Shown here: piece after piece, positions 36,596 to 45,341 of the stretch
Layout: every line of letters starts with the position of its first letter
How positions within the stretch are numbered: the first letter of the stretch is position 1
Assembly (NCBI RefSeq): GCF_014642835.1
Contig: NZ_BMJA01000001.1
Location: 2,390,943 to 2,454,942 of the forward strand
Source: Dyella nitratireducens
GTDB taxonomy: Bacteria; Pseudomonadota; Gammaproteobacteria; Xanthomonadales; Rhodanobacteraceae
DNA: 64,000 bases
Direction of reading: 5' to 3'
Notes under the pieces: model-generated
What the model was told of the DNA's origin: nothing
What the model saw: only the letters and a program-made list of their open reading frames with translations
Databases searched by the model: none
Translations under genes and position numbers: made by a program

Positions 36596-37982
36596 TTCGA
36601 ACGATCGGTCCGGCGTCTGGATCGTCGATGACGATCGCGGGGTGCGCTTTGTACTCGCCGAAGCGCTGCGTGATGCCGGCTTCGAAGTGCGCGAATTCCA
36701 GGATGTGGTGAGCGTACGCAAAGCCTTGCGCGATGCGATGCCGGCGCTGCTGATCACGGACGTGCGCATGCCGGGCGAAAGCGGCCTGGCCTTGCTGGAT
36801 GAGTTGCGGGAGCAAGGTATCGGCCCGGTGATCGTGATGAGCGCTTACACCGATGTGGCCACCACGGCGGCGGCCTATCGCGCCGGTGCCGCGGATTATC
36901 TTGCCAAGCCGTTCGATCTGGATCAGGCGCTGGCTTCCGTGCAGCGCGCGCTGGCGGACGTGCCGCATGCGGAACTTGCGCCCACCGGAACGGCCATTCC
37001 CGCCCATGCGTTGCTGGGCGAAAGCGTGCCGATGCGCGAAGTGTTTCGCCTGATCGGCCGCATAGCGGCGAGCGATCTCAACGTGCTGATCACTGGTGAA
37101 ACCGGCACCGGCAAGGAGTTGGTTGCGCGTGCGTTGCATGAGGAAAGCGCGCGGCGCGGCAAGCCCTTCGTGGCCTTGAACACGGCGGCGATTCCCAGCG
37201 AGCTGCTGGAAAGCGAATTGTTCGGCCACGAAGCCGGCGCGTTCACCGGTGCCACGCGCCGCGTGGCCGGACGCTTCGAGCAGGCGGAGGGTGGCACGCT
37301 GTTTCTCGACGAGATCGGCGATATGCCGCTGATTCTGCAGACGCGTCTGTTGCGTGTGCTGGCTGGCGGCGAGTTTTACCGTGTCGGCGGACGCGAGCTG
37401 ATTCGTTGCAATGTGCGTATCGTGGCCGCCACGCATCAAGATCTGGATGCGCGTGTGGCGGCAGGGCAGTTTCGTGCCGACCTGAAGCATCGCCTGGATG
37501 TGGTGCGCATTGAACTGCCGCCGCTGCGCCAGCGACGCAGCGATATTCCGCTGTTGGCGCAACACTTTCTGGCCGCGGCAGCACAGGAGTTGAAGCTGCC
37601 GCCCAAGCGTTTTTCCAAGGCAACGTTGAAAGCGATCGCGCAACGGGATTTCCCAGGCAATGTGCGCGAGCTGGAAAATCTTTGCCGACGCCTGGCGGTG
37701 ATTGCTACGGGCGCAGAAATTTTGCCTGCCGATCTGGGCAAATCAACGGATGCACAACGCGGTGATTGGACGGATGCCTTGCGCGACTGGGCCGATCGTG
37801 CGCTGGAGCGTGGCGAGGCGGATATTCATACGCGCGCGCGCGAAGCACTCGATCGCGTGTTGATGGAAGCGGCATTAGCCGCCAACGATGGACATCGCCA
37901 GCACGCAGCGGCGGCGTTGGGGGTGGGCCGCAATACGCTTACGCGCAAGCTGGGCGCTTCGCGTGCGCGCCGCAAGTCATAA
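36588..37982 (+). CDS. glnG: Nitrogen regulation response regulator NtrC (GlnG)
   Basis: 464 residues from the ATG at 36588. The receiver domain has IVDDDRGVRF and the phosphoacceptor in LLITDVRMPGESG. The sigma-54 AAA+ domain shows GETGTGKELVARALHE (Walker A), GAFTGATRR (sigma-54 contact) and GTLFLDEIGDMPL (Walker B). The Fis-type helix-turn-helix is at the end (AAAALGVGRNTLTRKL). It activates nitrogen-assimilation promoters. Confidence 0.94.
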   Translation: MANSNDRSGVWIVDDDRGVRFVLAEALRDAGFEVREFQDVVSVRKALRDAMPALLITDVRMPGESGLALLDELREQGIGPVIVMSAYTDVATTAAAYRAGAADYLAKPFDLDQALASVQRALADVPHAELAPTGTAIPAHALLGESVPMREVFRLIGRIAASDLNVLITGETGTGKELVARALHEESARRGKPFVALNTAAIPSELLESELFGHEAGAFTGATRRVAGRFEQAEGGTLFLDEIGDMPLILQTRLLRVLAGGEFYRVGGRELIRCNVRIVAATHQDLDARVAAGQFRADLKHRLDVVRIELPPLRQRRSDIPLLAQHFLAAAAQELKLPPKRFSKATLKAIAQRDFPGNVRELENLCRRLAVIATGAEILPADLGKSTDAQRGDWTDALRDWADRALERGEADIHTRAREALDRVLMEAALAANDGHRQHAAAALGVGRNTLTRKLGASRARRKS

Positions 37983-38001
37983 GAAGAAAGGGAGTCCAGA
38001 C

Positions 38002-38454
38002 GTGTCGACATTGATCATTCGCCCAGCCGAACGTGGTGACATGGCAGCCATTGCCGAATGGAACATGGCGATGGCCTGGGAAACGGAACAAAAGCAACTG
38101 GATTTGCAGGTGCTTTCGCGCGGCGTGGCGGCGGTGCTGGATGAGCCGCGGCGCGGGTTTTATCTGGTGGCCGAGCGCGACGGAGCGGCCGCAGGTTGCT
38201 TGCTGGTGACCTATGAGTGGAGCGATTGGCGCAATGGCGATATCTGGTGGATCCAGAGCGTTTACGTGACGCCGGATGCGCGCAGGGGCGGTGTGTTTCG
38301 TGCGATGTATGCCGATGTGGCGCAACGGGCGAAGCAGGCGGGCGCGGTGGGGTTGCGCTTGTATGTGGAGACGGAGAATTTACGGGCGCAGCAGACTTAC
38401 CAAGGGCTGGGGATGGAGCAGTGTCATTACTTTATGTATGAGCAGATGTTTTAG
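38002..38454 (+). CDS. GNAT-family N-acetyltransferase
   Basis: 150 residues from a GTG with GGGAG upstream. The fold signs are STLIIRPAERGDMAAIAEWN at the start, the acetyl-CoA segment VYVTPDARRGGVFRAMY near 98 and LYVETENLRAQQTYQGLGM near 125. The substrate is unknown. It starts 20 bases after ntrC and may be cotranscribed. Confidence 0.88.
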   Translation: MSTLIIRPAERGDMAAIAEWNMAMAWETEQKQLDLQVLSRGVAAVLDEPRRGFYLVAERDGAAAGCLLVTYEWSDWRNGDIWWIQSVYVTPDARRGGVFRAMYADVAQRAKQAGAVGLRLYVETENLRAQQTYQGLGMEQCHYFMYEQMF

Positions 38455-38457
38455 CGC

Positions 38458-40371
38458 TCATAGCACGCCTTTGATACCGCCCCCAAACGCGGTAATCAGC
38501 CGCGTATAAAGCAGCTTTGGCGAAACCGCCACGTCCGGGAAATCGCCCACTGCGGTATAGCAACGGGTGAAGTCTGGATTGCTTGGTTGCATCGGCGGGC
38601 AATCGGCGCTTGGATTCAGGTTGTAGCTGGTGGCGTAGCGGAATGGCCAGATGTCGAACAGCGGCAGTTTGGCCGAAAGATCGCCGATCAGCTGGCTGAT
38701 TTGGCCGAGCACGGGAATGGTCGGCTTGCGTGGTGCGATCACCCATGCATTCTGCGGTTGCGTGGCTTCGAGAATGGAGTCGCGCAGTGCAGCGGCAAAG
38801 CGCGGGTCGTACACGATCACGCCGGCTTCGGTGTTGTAGTGGTCGGAGCGTGGATCGAAATTGTGCGAGCCGACCATGCCCAAGTCATCGTCGATCACCA
38901 GCGACTTGGCGTGCAGGCCAAAGCGACGGCCGGGGCTGGTGAGTGGCGCAGGGCGATTGCGTTTGCCGGCGCTGCCGAAAAGACCGGGGCGCCGGTCGGT
39001 GCCAGGGAAGCGTTTGTGCTTTTTGCCTGCTGCGCCAGCGACCACGGCAGTGCCGTCGTCTTCGTCCTCAACGTTGGCTTGCATGTATGCATCGGTGGCG
39101 AGGTCGGCGCGCGGCTTCATTTCGTAAATGTCGAAGCCGTATTTCGTGAGATAGTTTTTGCGGTGCTTGTAGGAGTACGCATACACCGCAAAAGCATCCG
39201 TAGACGCCAGCGAATTGGTGGACACGATGATTTGCGGCGGCGGGTTTTCGTGATGGAGTTTCTTGAAGATTTTTTCCGCGCGCCGGCTCATCACCAGGTA
39301 CGGCGTTTGCAATATCACTTGCTGCTTGGCGTGGTTGACCAATTGCATCAGGTGCGCAGTGAATTCACGTGCCTGGCGCCGTGAGGGTTGCTCGGTCTTG
39401 GCAGGGAGATCGCTGAAATACTCCACCTTGCTGGTGTGGAGGGCGTTGTCCAGGATGTGTTCGTTGAGCCAGTTCGGATCTTCCGCCTCGGCCTGGGCGG
39501 CGGCGACTCGGGCAGGGTAGACATAATGTGGTCCAGGCCATGCTGGCGGCGAAGGATTGCGCAGGATCAGCCGGTTCACGTCGCGCAGATGTGTGAGCGG
39601 CACGGCGCGTCTGTGTTTCCAGAACAGGTCGAAGCTTTTCGCCATGTCCTGCGCGGCGGGGCCGCCGACCATGATGTCGCGATCGACGTAGTCGAAGTCG
39701 TTGTCCCAGTTGAAGTAGCGGTCCTGGTAGTTGCGTCCGCCGGTGATGCCGATGGTGTTGTCCACCACCAATACTTTGTTGTGCATGCGCTGGTTGAATG
39801 TCAGGAAGCAGCAGGCAATACCCGCGGCAAATTCCAGTGGCGACGTGCGTGAGTTGTGAAAGGTGGGGTTATACAGGCGTATGTGCAGGTTGGGGCTGGT
39901 GCGCACGAGCTGGGCGAGCAGCGCCGGGTCTTCGAACGAAAACAGTTGGTCGGCAAGAATGCGTACATTCACGCCACGCCGTGCGGCGTCGACGAGCTCG
40001 CTCAATGCGAGCTGGCCGAGGTCATCTTCGTCCCAGATGTAGGTTTGAACGTCGATCGATGTTTTCGCGGCGCGAATCAGGTTGATCCGTGCGGCCAGCG
40101 AAGCCTCGCTGTCGTCGAGCAGAACGACGACATGTTGTGGGTGGCCGGGTGTGGAATCGGCCATGGCTTGGGTGGCCGCGTCCAGCAGTGGTGATGGGGT
40201 GGCGCAGTGATCGTCTCGGCTGCAGCTGCTCTGGCGATCAACACTGGCGGCGACGGCGGCATCGGCTTGCTTGATTTGTGCACGGCTCAGCACGCAGCCC
40301 TGCAACAGGGATGCCAGCAGCAAGATCAGCGGGAGGCTGCAGCGCATGCGCATCGGAACAAGCTCGTTCAA
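38458..40371 (-). CDS. Phospholipase D-like lipoprotein (cardiolipin synthase-type)
   Basis: 637 residues from 40371; ATGs six and eight codons in are alternatives and give a cleaner signal sequence. The lipobox-like segment LLQGC ends near residue 26. Two HKD motifs are intact: H197-K199 with D204 in MHNKVLVVDNTIG...GGRN, and H487-K489 in LHAKSLVIDDDLG..GSHN. This is the ClsC/PLD layout acting on phospholipids at the membrane. A basic insertion with KKHKRFPG lies near 450. It converges with the GNAT gene, with three bases between. Confidence 0.9.
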   Translation of the reverse strand: MNELVPMRMRCSLPLILLLASLLQGCVLSRAQIKQADAAVAASVDRQSSCSRDDHCATPSPLLDAATQAMADSTPGHPQHVVVLLDDSEASLAARINLIRAAKTSIDVQTYIWDEDDLGQLALSELVDAARRGVNVRILADQLFSFEDPALLAQLVRTSPNLHIRLYNPTFHNSRTSPLEFAAGIACCFLTFNQRMHNKVLVVDNTIGITGGRNYQDRYFNWDNDFDYVDRDIMVGGPAAQDMAKSFDLFWKHRRAVPLTHLRDVNRLILRNPSPPAWPGPHYVYPARVAAAQAEAEDPNWLNEHILDNALHTSKVEYFSDLPAKTEQPSRRQAREFTAHLMQLVNHAKQQVILQTPYLVMSRRAEKIFKKLHHENPPPQIIVSTNSLASTDAFAVYAYSYKHRKNYLTKYGFDIYEMKPRADLATDAYMQANVEDEDDGTAVVAGAAGKKHKRFPGTDRRPGLFGSAGKRNRPAPLTSPGRRFGLHAKSLVIDDDLGMVGSHNFDPRSDHYNTEAGVIVYDPRFAAALRDSILEATQPQNAWVIAPRKPTIPVLGQISQLIGDLSAKLPLFDIWPFRYATSYNLNPSADCPPMQPSNPDFTRCYTAVGDFPDVAVSPKLLYTRLITAFGGGIKGVL

Positions 40372-40547
40372 TGCATGCGCAAGGTTGTACCGAATGCTGC
40401 ATCAAGGGCTTGGTTGCGTACCCGCACGGTTGTCCGCTCACATCTCCACATACCGTTCACCTTCCTGATCTGCGTACAACAAACATGGGGCGGCGCGCCG
40501 GGTGTCGCCGGGCGAGCACATCATAACGGCCGATCAATAACGGCCGT

Positions 40548-41108
40548 TCAACGGGTATCCGGTTGCAGCGTGATGTTGAGGTTGAGGTCGACGCTGTCGG
40601 ACAGTGCGAAGCGGTCGCTGGTCATGCCGAATGTGCTGCGTTGGACCATGCCGCGCAATACGATCCTGCACGGTGTCGTTACCTGGTGCCTGCATTGCAC
40701 CGGCTCCACGGCAAACTGGATGGGCGCGGTGATGCCGCGCATGGTGAGGTAGCCGGTAAGGGTGCCGCCATGCGCCAGCTCGCCTTGCGCGATCGGGTTG
40801 GAAACGAAGTGGATGGTCGGGTGGTGCTGGACGTCGAAGAACGACGGCGCCAATAAGAGTTGGCGCATGCGCGTCGAGGGTACGGCGACGCTGTCGACAG
40901 GGATGGTGGCGTTGACTACCCAGCTGTTTGGTTGCGGTCCTTGTTCCACGTCGCCATCGACATGAGTGAACTCGCCGTTGACCTTGTCCAGCCAAAACAG
41001 GCGGACGCGAAACATGGCCTCGGAAGTGGTCGAGTCGATGCGGTAGTCACTGCCGGTAGGTGCTGCGAACAGCGATGGCGGCAGTGACAGTAGCAGCAGA
41101 AGAGCCAT
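40548..41108 (-). CDS. YceI-like periplasmic lipid-binding protein
   Basis: 186 residues from the ATG at 41108, with signal peptide MALLLLLSLPPSLFA. The barrel fits YceI: DYRIDSTTSEAMFRVRLFWLDKVNGEFTHVDGDV, then NATIPVDSVAV and FFDVQHHPTIHFVSN. YceI proteins bind isoprenoid lipids. The open frame continues far upstream through a repeat element, but that part is not coding. Confidence 0.85.
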   Translation of the reverse strand: MALLLLLSLPPSLFAAPTGSDYRIDSTTSEAMFRVRLFWLDKVNGEFTHVDGDVEQGPQPNSWVVNATIPVDSVAVPSTRMRQLLLAPSFFDVQHHPTIHFVSNPIAQGELAHGGTLTGYLTMRGITAPIQFAVEPVQCRHQVTTPCRIVLRGMVQRSTFGMTSDRFALSDSVDLNLNITLQPDTR

Positions 41109-41418
41109 GTGCCGCGATGCGTGACGCTGCAACGCGGGACCAAGGGATGCTCTTACCCATTTTGCGTGGGCGTCACCGTGCCTGTCTGTTCGCAGATCAC
41201 AGGGCCATCGGCGAAGGCAGACTGGCCGTCTGTCGAGACGATGGACCGAAGAGATGCGGACAGACAGGTACGGTCCGAAGGGTGATGTCCAGAAGGCCCG
41301 CAGGCTGCGCCACACGGCTTGAAAAGACGGCCAGTCTTCCCGGCGCCGTGCGACACACCCTGCGAGCCTTCTGGACATCATGCCGCCTACGCAAAATGGG
41401 TAAGAGCATCCCTGTTTT
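41109..41418. other. Intergenic region occupied by an inverted-repeat element
   Basis: The whole space between yceI and sixA (both minus strand) is filled by the element at 41143-41413. No gene is supported. Confidence 0.7.
41143..41413. repeat. Inverted-repeat element with multiple nested palindromic arms
   Basis: Terminal arms are perfect over 25 bases (41143-41167 against 41389-41413, GGATGCTCTTACCCATTTTG and complement). Inside are two more inverted pairs: AGACTGGCCGTCT at 41219-41231 with its complement at 41325-41337, and GATGTCCAGAAGG at 41284-41296 with its complement at 41367-41379. No transposase gene is present. It looks like a MITE or a highly structured repeat. Confidence 0.75.
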
Positions 41419-41892
41419 TCATGGCGACCAGAACGCATCCAGTCGTGCGTTGCCCGGTTCCAGCGGGCCATCCAGATGAAGCACGGCCAAGCCGGCCGGT
41501 GGCATGCCACGGAAGTCGTCGGAGCGGCCCTCCACCAACAGCGCAACCAGCCGCTCGATGCCCGGGTTGTGGCCGACCAGCATCACGGTGTTCGCATCAC
41601 CATGCTGGTCGAGCAGGGCCAGCAGTTCGCCGGGCGTGGCGTTGTAGATTTCCTGCGCGGTCAGCATGGCCGGTGCGCGTTCTATCTCTGCCAACGCAAG
41701 GTTGGCGGTGGCGCAGGTGCGCTCGGACGGGGAGCACAGCACGCGATCCGGACGCTTGCCGTGTTTGCTCAACCACGCACCGGCGGCACGCGCTTCCTGT
41801 TCACCGCGGCCGCTGAGGCGGCGCACCTCATCTTCCCCGCCGAGCGGGGCGGGCTGGGCTTCGGCGTGGCGTAACAGGATCAGTTCGTGCAT
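41419..41892 (-). CDS. sixA: SixA-like phosphohistidine phosphatase
   Basis: 157 residues, with GGAGG shortly before the start. The histidine-phosphatase motif LILLRHAEAQPA begins the protein and the second active-site region is MLVGHNPGIERLVALL near 104. SixA enzymes remove phosphate from histidine in phosphotransfer proteins such as NPr. It stands between a repeat element and a ParA-like gene. Confidence 0.9.
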   Translation of the reverse strand: MHELILLRHAEAQPAPLGGEDEVRRLSGRGEQEARAAGAWLSKHGKRPDRVLCSPSERTCATANLALAEIERAPAMLTAQEIYNATPGELLALLDQHGDANTVMLVGHNPGIERLVALLVEGRSDDFRGMPPAGLAVLHLDGPLEPGNARLDAFWSP

Positions 41893-41943
41893 GGCTGTGA
41901 ATTCTCCCCGAGGAGGTTCTGGTTCGTTGTGAAAGGGGTCTTT

Positions 41944-42576
41944 TTAATGCTGTCGCTTGATCCAGCGCAGCAGTGGGGTCCAGTCCTGCTGATGGCCGCG
42001 GACCTGCTCGGAGCCGTAGTCGAAGATGCCCTTGCCGAGCGAGGTGAGCAGTACGTAGGCCTGGGTATCGCGCAATTGCGCCACCACCGGGAAGGGTGCC
42101 TGTTCGGCCAATTGGTTGATTGCGTCCTGGCTGGCATGCGTCCAGGGTTTGAGGCGGTTGCCGACCAGGGCCACCGGCAGCTTGCCGCGCTTTATGCGGC
42201 CGACGCCGCGCAGATGCTCAAGGAATTTCAGGGTGGCATGCAGATCGAAGGAGGAGGGCAGCACCGGCACCAATACCACGTTGGCCTGCTCCAGATAGGG
42301 CTCCAGTTCCTTTTCGTGCGAGCCGGCTGCGGTGTCGACCAGCACGCGGTCGGTGTCTTCGGGCAGTTTGTCCAGTGCCCGTTTGCCGCCTTCCAGGGCC
42401 AGCACGCCCGGCACGTTCTCCGGGCGCAGGCCTGCCCAGCGATAGCTGGAGCCTTGTGGATCGCTATCGACAATAGCGGTGCGTTTGCCGTCTTGCGCCC
42501 AATGCGAAGCAAGCTGGGTTACCAGCGTGCTCTTGCCGCAACCGCCTTTGCTGCTTGCTACCAATACGGTGAGCAT
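41944..42576 (-). CDS. ParA/MinD-type ATPase
   Basis: 210 residues. The deviant Walker A is ASSKGGCGKSTLVTQLASHW. The Walker A' is AIVDSDPQGSSYRWAGLR and Walker B-like VLVDTAAG. The length and absence of a DNA-binding domain match short ParA orphans used for protein or chemoreceptor positioning. No parB lies beside it, so it is probably not a plasmid partition pair. Confidence 0.88.
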   Translation of the reverse strand: MLTVLVASSKGGCGKSTLVTQLASHWAQDGKRTAIVDSDPQGSSYRWAGLRPENVPGVLALEGGKRALDKLPEDTDRVLVDTAAGSHEKELEPYLEQANVVLVPVLPSSFDLHATLKFLEHLRGVGRIKRGKLPVALVGNRLKPWTHASQDAINQLAEQAPFPVVAQLRDTQAYVLLTSLGKGIFDYGSEQVRGHQQDWTPLLRWIKRQH

Positions 42577-42711
42577 CGGTTACCCCTAGTGGCGTGAGGT
42601 GGGCTCAAGCGTAGCGGGGGAAAGCGGAAGGGGGAAGATGAGCTTGTTGCGGATATGAACTCCATGTCGCCCGGGCGAACGACAGGGTTTACGCCTTGAG
42701 CCGCGAACAAG

Positions 42712-42743
42712 GTCGCCGGGTCCCGGCGTTTGCCGGGACGACG
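42712..42743. repeat. Half copy of the GC-rich palindromic intergenic repeat
   Basis: GTCGCCGGGTCCCGGCGTTT and the following GCCGGGACGACGA match the right half of the full copies at 3606-3688 and 14797-14875. Confidence 0.7.
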
Positions 42744-42758
42744 AATAAGGTGTTCCCG

Positions 42759-43775
42759 TTACTTCGACGGCTGCCAATCCGTCGGCGCATCCGTAGCAAC
42801 CCCCGCATCATGCAGGGCGGCGAGCACCAGGCTCATCTGGGTTCCGCCGCTGCGCGCCAGCGCCAGCAGATGCTGCGCCTGGGCTTTGTCGTTCTGTGCG
42901 CGGAAAGAAACGGCGGCGAAGTTTTGCACCTGCCAGATCAGGTTGCGGCGGGCATTCTGGGCGTCCTGCTGCTGGGCCGGATCAGCGTTGAGTACTTGGC
43001 GCAGGTGCAGGCCCAGTGAGCGAGCCAAGGGGCTGGAACCCCACTCCAGCAACTGGCCCAGTTTGAGACAGTCGCTCTTGATCGAGTCGTCCTTGGGCGC
43101 TTTTCCCTCACAAAAGCTGGCCGTATCGCGCAGCGCCGGCTGCGGCATGCCGGCAGCACTGCCGAAGGCGATCAGCACCTGCACACCGTTTGCGCCGGCA
43201 TTGGAGTTGGGGTCGAGTGTCGCACTCGGCGGCGGCAGGAGGGTGGCGGCGTTGGCCAGGTCTTTCAGCGCGACGCCGCTGTAGTCGTCATACAGCTTGG
43301 CCGATGCGGCCTTGGCCAGATCCTGGCGGGCGTCGTCGTTTTTGAGGTTGTTGGTGTCCAGGCTCAGCTTTACCAGCCACACGGCGGCATTGTCCGGCGC
43401 CTGTTGCACCAGCTGCGCCACGGCATCGCTGTTGGGGCAGGCGTGCGCGTTCGGGTCGCAGTCGGCCAGGCGCGCCCAGCTCACGGCGGGGCCGGCACCG
43501 TCGACGCGGGCGGCGCGTTCGATCAGGGAGTGGAAGCTGTTCAGCTTGCTGGGGTTGGGCAGCGGGCGGGCCAACAGGGCGGCGGCCAGCAGGCGCTCTG
43601 GATCCCCGCTGGGAGCAAGCACGTTGATCAGGTCGTTCTGAAACCCGAGCAGCGCCTTTTCACGAGGTGGTGCTGGTGTGGCGTTAGCTGCGTTAGGCGC
43701 CGGCTGCTTGGCGGCTACCGCTGTAGCGCTGATGGCGCAGGCCAGAGTGAGGGCAATAAGGCGCCATCCACGCAT
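42759..43775 (-). CDS. Secreted alpha-helical hypothetical protein
   Basis: 338 residues from the ATG at 43775, preceded by GTGGAG. A signal peptide (LIALTLACAISATAVAA) is followed by an Ala/Pro-rich linker. The rest is helical, with about five cysteines (DCDPNAHACPN and FCEGKAPKD...SDCLKL), which could form disulfides in the periplasm. The repeating LLAAALLARP and ALKDLANAATLL segments resemble tetratricopeptide-type helices. No family is recognised. Confidence 0.65.
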   Translation of the reverse strand: MRGWRLIALTLACAISATAVAAKQPAPNAANATPAPPREKALLGFQNDLINVLAPSGDPERLLAAALLARPLPNPSKLNSFHSLIERAARVDGAGPAVSWARLADCDPNAHACPNSDAVAQLVQQAPDNAAVWLVKLSLDTNNLKNDDARQDLAKAASAKLYDDYSGVALKDLANAATLLPPPSATLDPNSNAGANGVQVLIAFGSAAGMPQPALRDTASFCEGKAPKDDSIKSDCLKLGQLLEWGSSPLARSLGLHLRQVLNADPAQQQDAQNARRNLIWQVQNFAAVSFRAQNDKAQAQHLLALARSGGTQMSLVLAALHDAGVATDAPTDWQPSK

Positions 43776-43939
43776 GGGAACTCCACGGGTCATAAAAACG
43801 AAAAGCATAACGGGAAGGGATTGAGGGACTTCTGAACAGGAAGTTCTTCGATTTTTCGCTGAACGCGATGCCTTGGGCATGCCGCGCCGGCTCCTGTAGC
43901 ATGCAGGGTCGCTGCCCACGAGGAACCCAGGAGAAAGCT

Positions 43940-44140
43940 GTGGAGTCGTTTTCGTTTCTGACCCAGGCGAATGCTGCCCCGTGGTTCGTGGGATGGGGCA
44001 CGCTGGCCTTGATCAATGCCGGCCTGGCGCAGGGCAAGAATCGCAGCGGCTTGCTGTGGTTCGTGCTGTCGCTGCTGTTTGGTCCGTTTGTTACTTTGGC
44101 GATCGTGCTGTTGCCGAAGGTGCGCAGCCGGATCTTCTAG
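43940..44140 (+). CDS. Small two-helix membrane protein, GTG start
   Basis: 66 residues from a GTG with AGGAG at good spacing. After MESFSFLTQANAAPWFVGWGT it has two hydrophobic segments (LALINAGLAQG and SGLLWFVLSLLFGPFVTLAIVLLP) ending in KVRSRIF. This resembles small inner-membrane proteins annotated only as hypothetical. It is divergent from the secreted protein at 42759-43775. Its function is unknown. Confidence 0.65.
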   Translation: MESFSFLTQANAAPWFVGWGTLALINAGLAQGKNRSGLLWFVLSLLFGPFVTLAIVLLPKVRSRIF

Positions 44141-44148
44141 CTGCATCG

Positions 44149-44176
44149 CGGTCATTCCCGCCTGCGCGGGAATGAC
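44149..44176. repeat. Short palindrome between convergent genes
   Basis: GTCATTCCCGCCTGCGCGGG with following AATGAC folds into a GTCATTCCCGC hairpin. It sits between the small membrane protein gene and speE and could act as a bidirectional terminator. A degenerate relative lies near 48145-48176. Confidence 0.6.
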
Positions 44177-44196
44177 GACGTTTGGCACGGCGCGGC

Positions 44197-45048
44197 TTAT
44201 TCGCCCAGCGCCTCGCGCATGAATTCCGGCAACGCCAGCGCACCCTTGTGCACGTCGGCGTTGTAGTAGCGCGTGGAGAAGTTCTTGCTCAGCGCACCGC
44301 GTTCGCGGAAGCCGGCCAGGTCGCCGCCCTTGCGTGCCATGGTGCAGCTCCACCAGCCGGTGGGGTAGCACGGTTGCGGGAAGGGCAGCGTCTTCACGGC
44401 ACTGAAGCCGGCCGTGCGCATCGCGGCGCGCATCGACTTGATCAGCTCAATATGTGCCAGCGGCGACTCGCTCTGCTGCACCAGGATGCCGCCGTGGCGC
44501 AGCGCCTTGTGGCAGCTGGCATAGAAAGCGGCGTTGAACAGGCCTTCGGCCGGACCGACCGGGTCGGTGGAATCGACGATGATCAAGTCCAGCGATTCCG
44601 GTTCCGCATCGGCCATGTACTTGATGCCGTCGATGAACAACAGCTCCGCGCGCGGATCGTTGTTGGATTCGCACAGTTCCGGGAAATACTGCTCGGCCAG
44701 GCGCGTGACGCGCTCGTCGATCTCGACCTGCGCGGCGTGCTCAACTTCTTCGTGCTTCAACACTTCGCGCAGCGTGCCGCAGTCGCCGCCCCCGATGATC
44801 ACCACGCGCTTGGCGCGCGCATGGGTGAACAGCGCCGGGTGGGTCATCATCTCGTGGTAGAGGAAGTTGTCGCGGGTGGTGAGCATCACGCAGCCATCGA
44901 TCACCATCAGGTTGCCCCAGTCGGTGGTCTGGTAGATCTCGATGGTCTGGAACGGGGTTTTCTCGGCATGCAGCAGCTTTTCAACGCGATAACCGATGGA
45001 GGAACCGGAAGCCTGGTGTGCTTCGGTGAACCAGCTGGGCTGCGACAT
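44197..45048 (-). CDS. speE: Spermidine synthase
   Basis: 283 residues from the ATG at 45048. Core motifs are ESxxxYQxIxI-like TPFQTIEIYQTTDWGNLMVIDG, VVIIGGGDCGTLREVLKHE, the acidic DLIIVDSTDPVGPAEGLF and the C-terminal LPFPQPCYPTGWWS. It transfers aminopropyl from decarboxylated AdoMet to putrescine. It is divergent from speA, so the two polyamine genes share a regulatory space. Confidence 0.95.
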   Translation of the reverse strand: MSQPSWFTEAHQASGSSIGYRVEKLLHAEKTPFQTIEIYQTTDWGNLMVIDGCVMLTTRDNFLYHEMMTHPALFTHARAKRVVIIGGGDCGTLREVLKHEEVEHAAQVEIDERVTRLAEQYFPELCESNNDPRAELLFIDGIKYMADAEPESLDLIIVDSTDPVGPAEGLFNAAFYASCHKALRHGGILVQQSESPLAHIELIKSMRAAMRTAGFSAVKTLPFPQPCYPTGWWSCTMARKGGDLAGFRERGALSKNFSTRYYNADVHKGALALPEFMREALGE

Positions 45049-45341
45049 GACGGACAGATCCTTGGAACTCGGGTTAAAGGAAAGTAATTGTAGCGGTAAC
45101 GATTGACGCCGTGCCGCTTCAGGCCTCCCGGAAAAGGGATTGAGCAAAGGCCCACGCTGACCTCAAATTGTCGCAGCCCGCCGTTACAATACGAGTCCGG
45201 TCGCCGCGTGCGGCCGTCAGGCTCTTCCGGCCCCGCGGCGTGCGAGGCTTCCGGCCGGTGAGCCAGGGAAGCATCCCAAGTGTTCGTCAAGGCTCCGCCG
45301 CTGCGACGACGACATCCCCCTTCATGAGGAGATACCGTCAC
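45049..45341. promoter_or_regulatory. speE-speA divergent control region with GC-rich speA leader
   Basis: The 293 bases hold both promoters. The speA-proximal 160 bases contain GC-rich self-complementary stretches, such as CTTCCGGCC...GGGAAG near 45251-45273, and end at GAGGAG before the speA ATG. An RNA structure is plausible, but no known riboswitch class was recognised. Confidence 0.4.

Noticed and set aside
36507-37643. A 378-codon minus-strand frame across ntrB/ntrC
   Set aside because: Antisense shadow of ntrC. His/Gln-rich product without recognisable domains.
41109-41546. N-terminal extension of the YceI protein to 332 residues
   Set aside because: The extra part translates an inverted-repeat element and the antisense of sixA, while a proper signal peptide begins at 41108.
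41944-42576. Plasmid-type partition locus
   Set aside because: The ParA-like ATPase has no parB neighbour or iteron-like repeats, and it is surrounded by chromosomal housekeeping genes.
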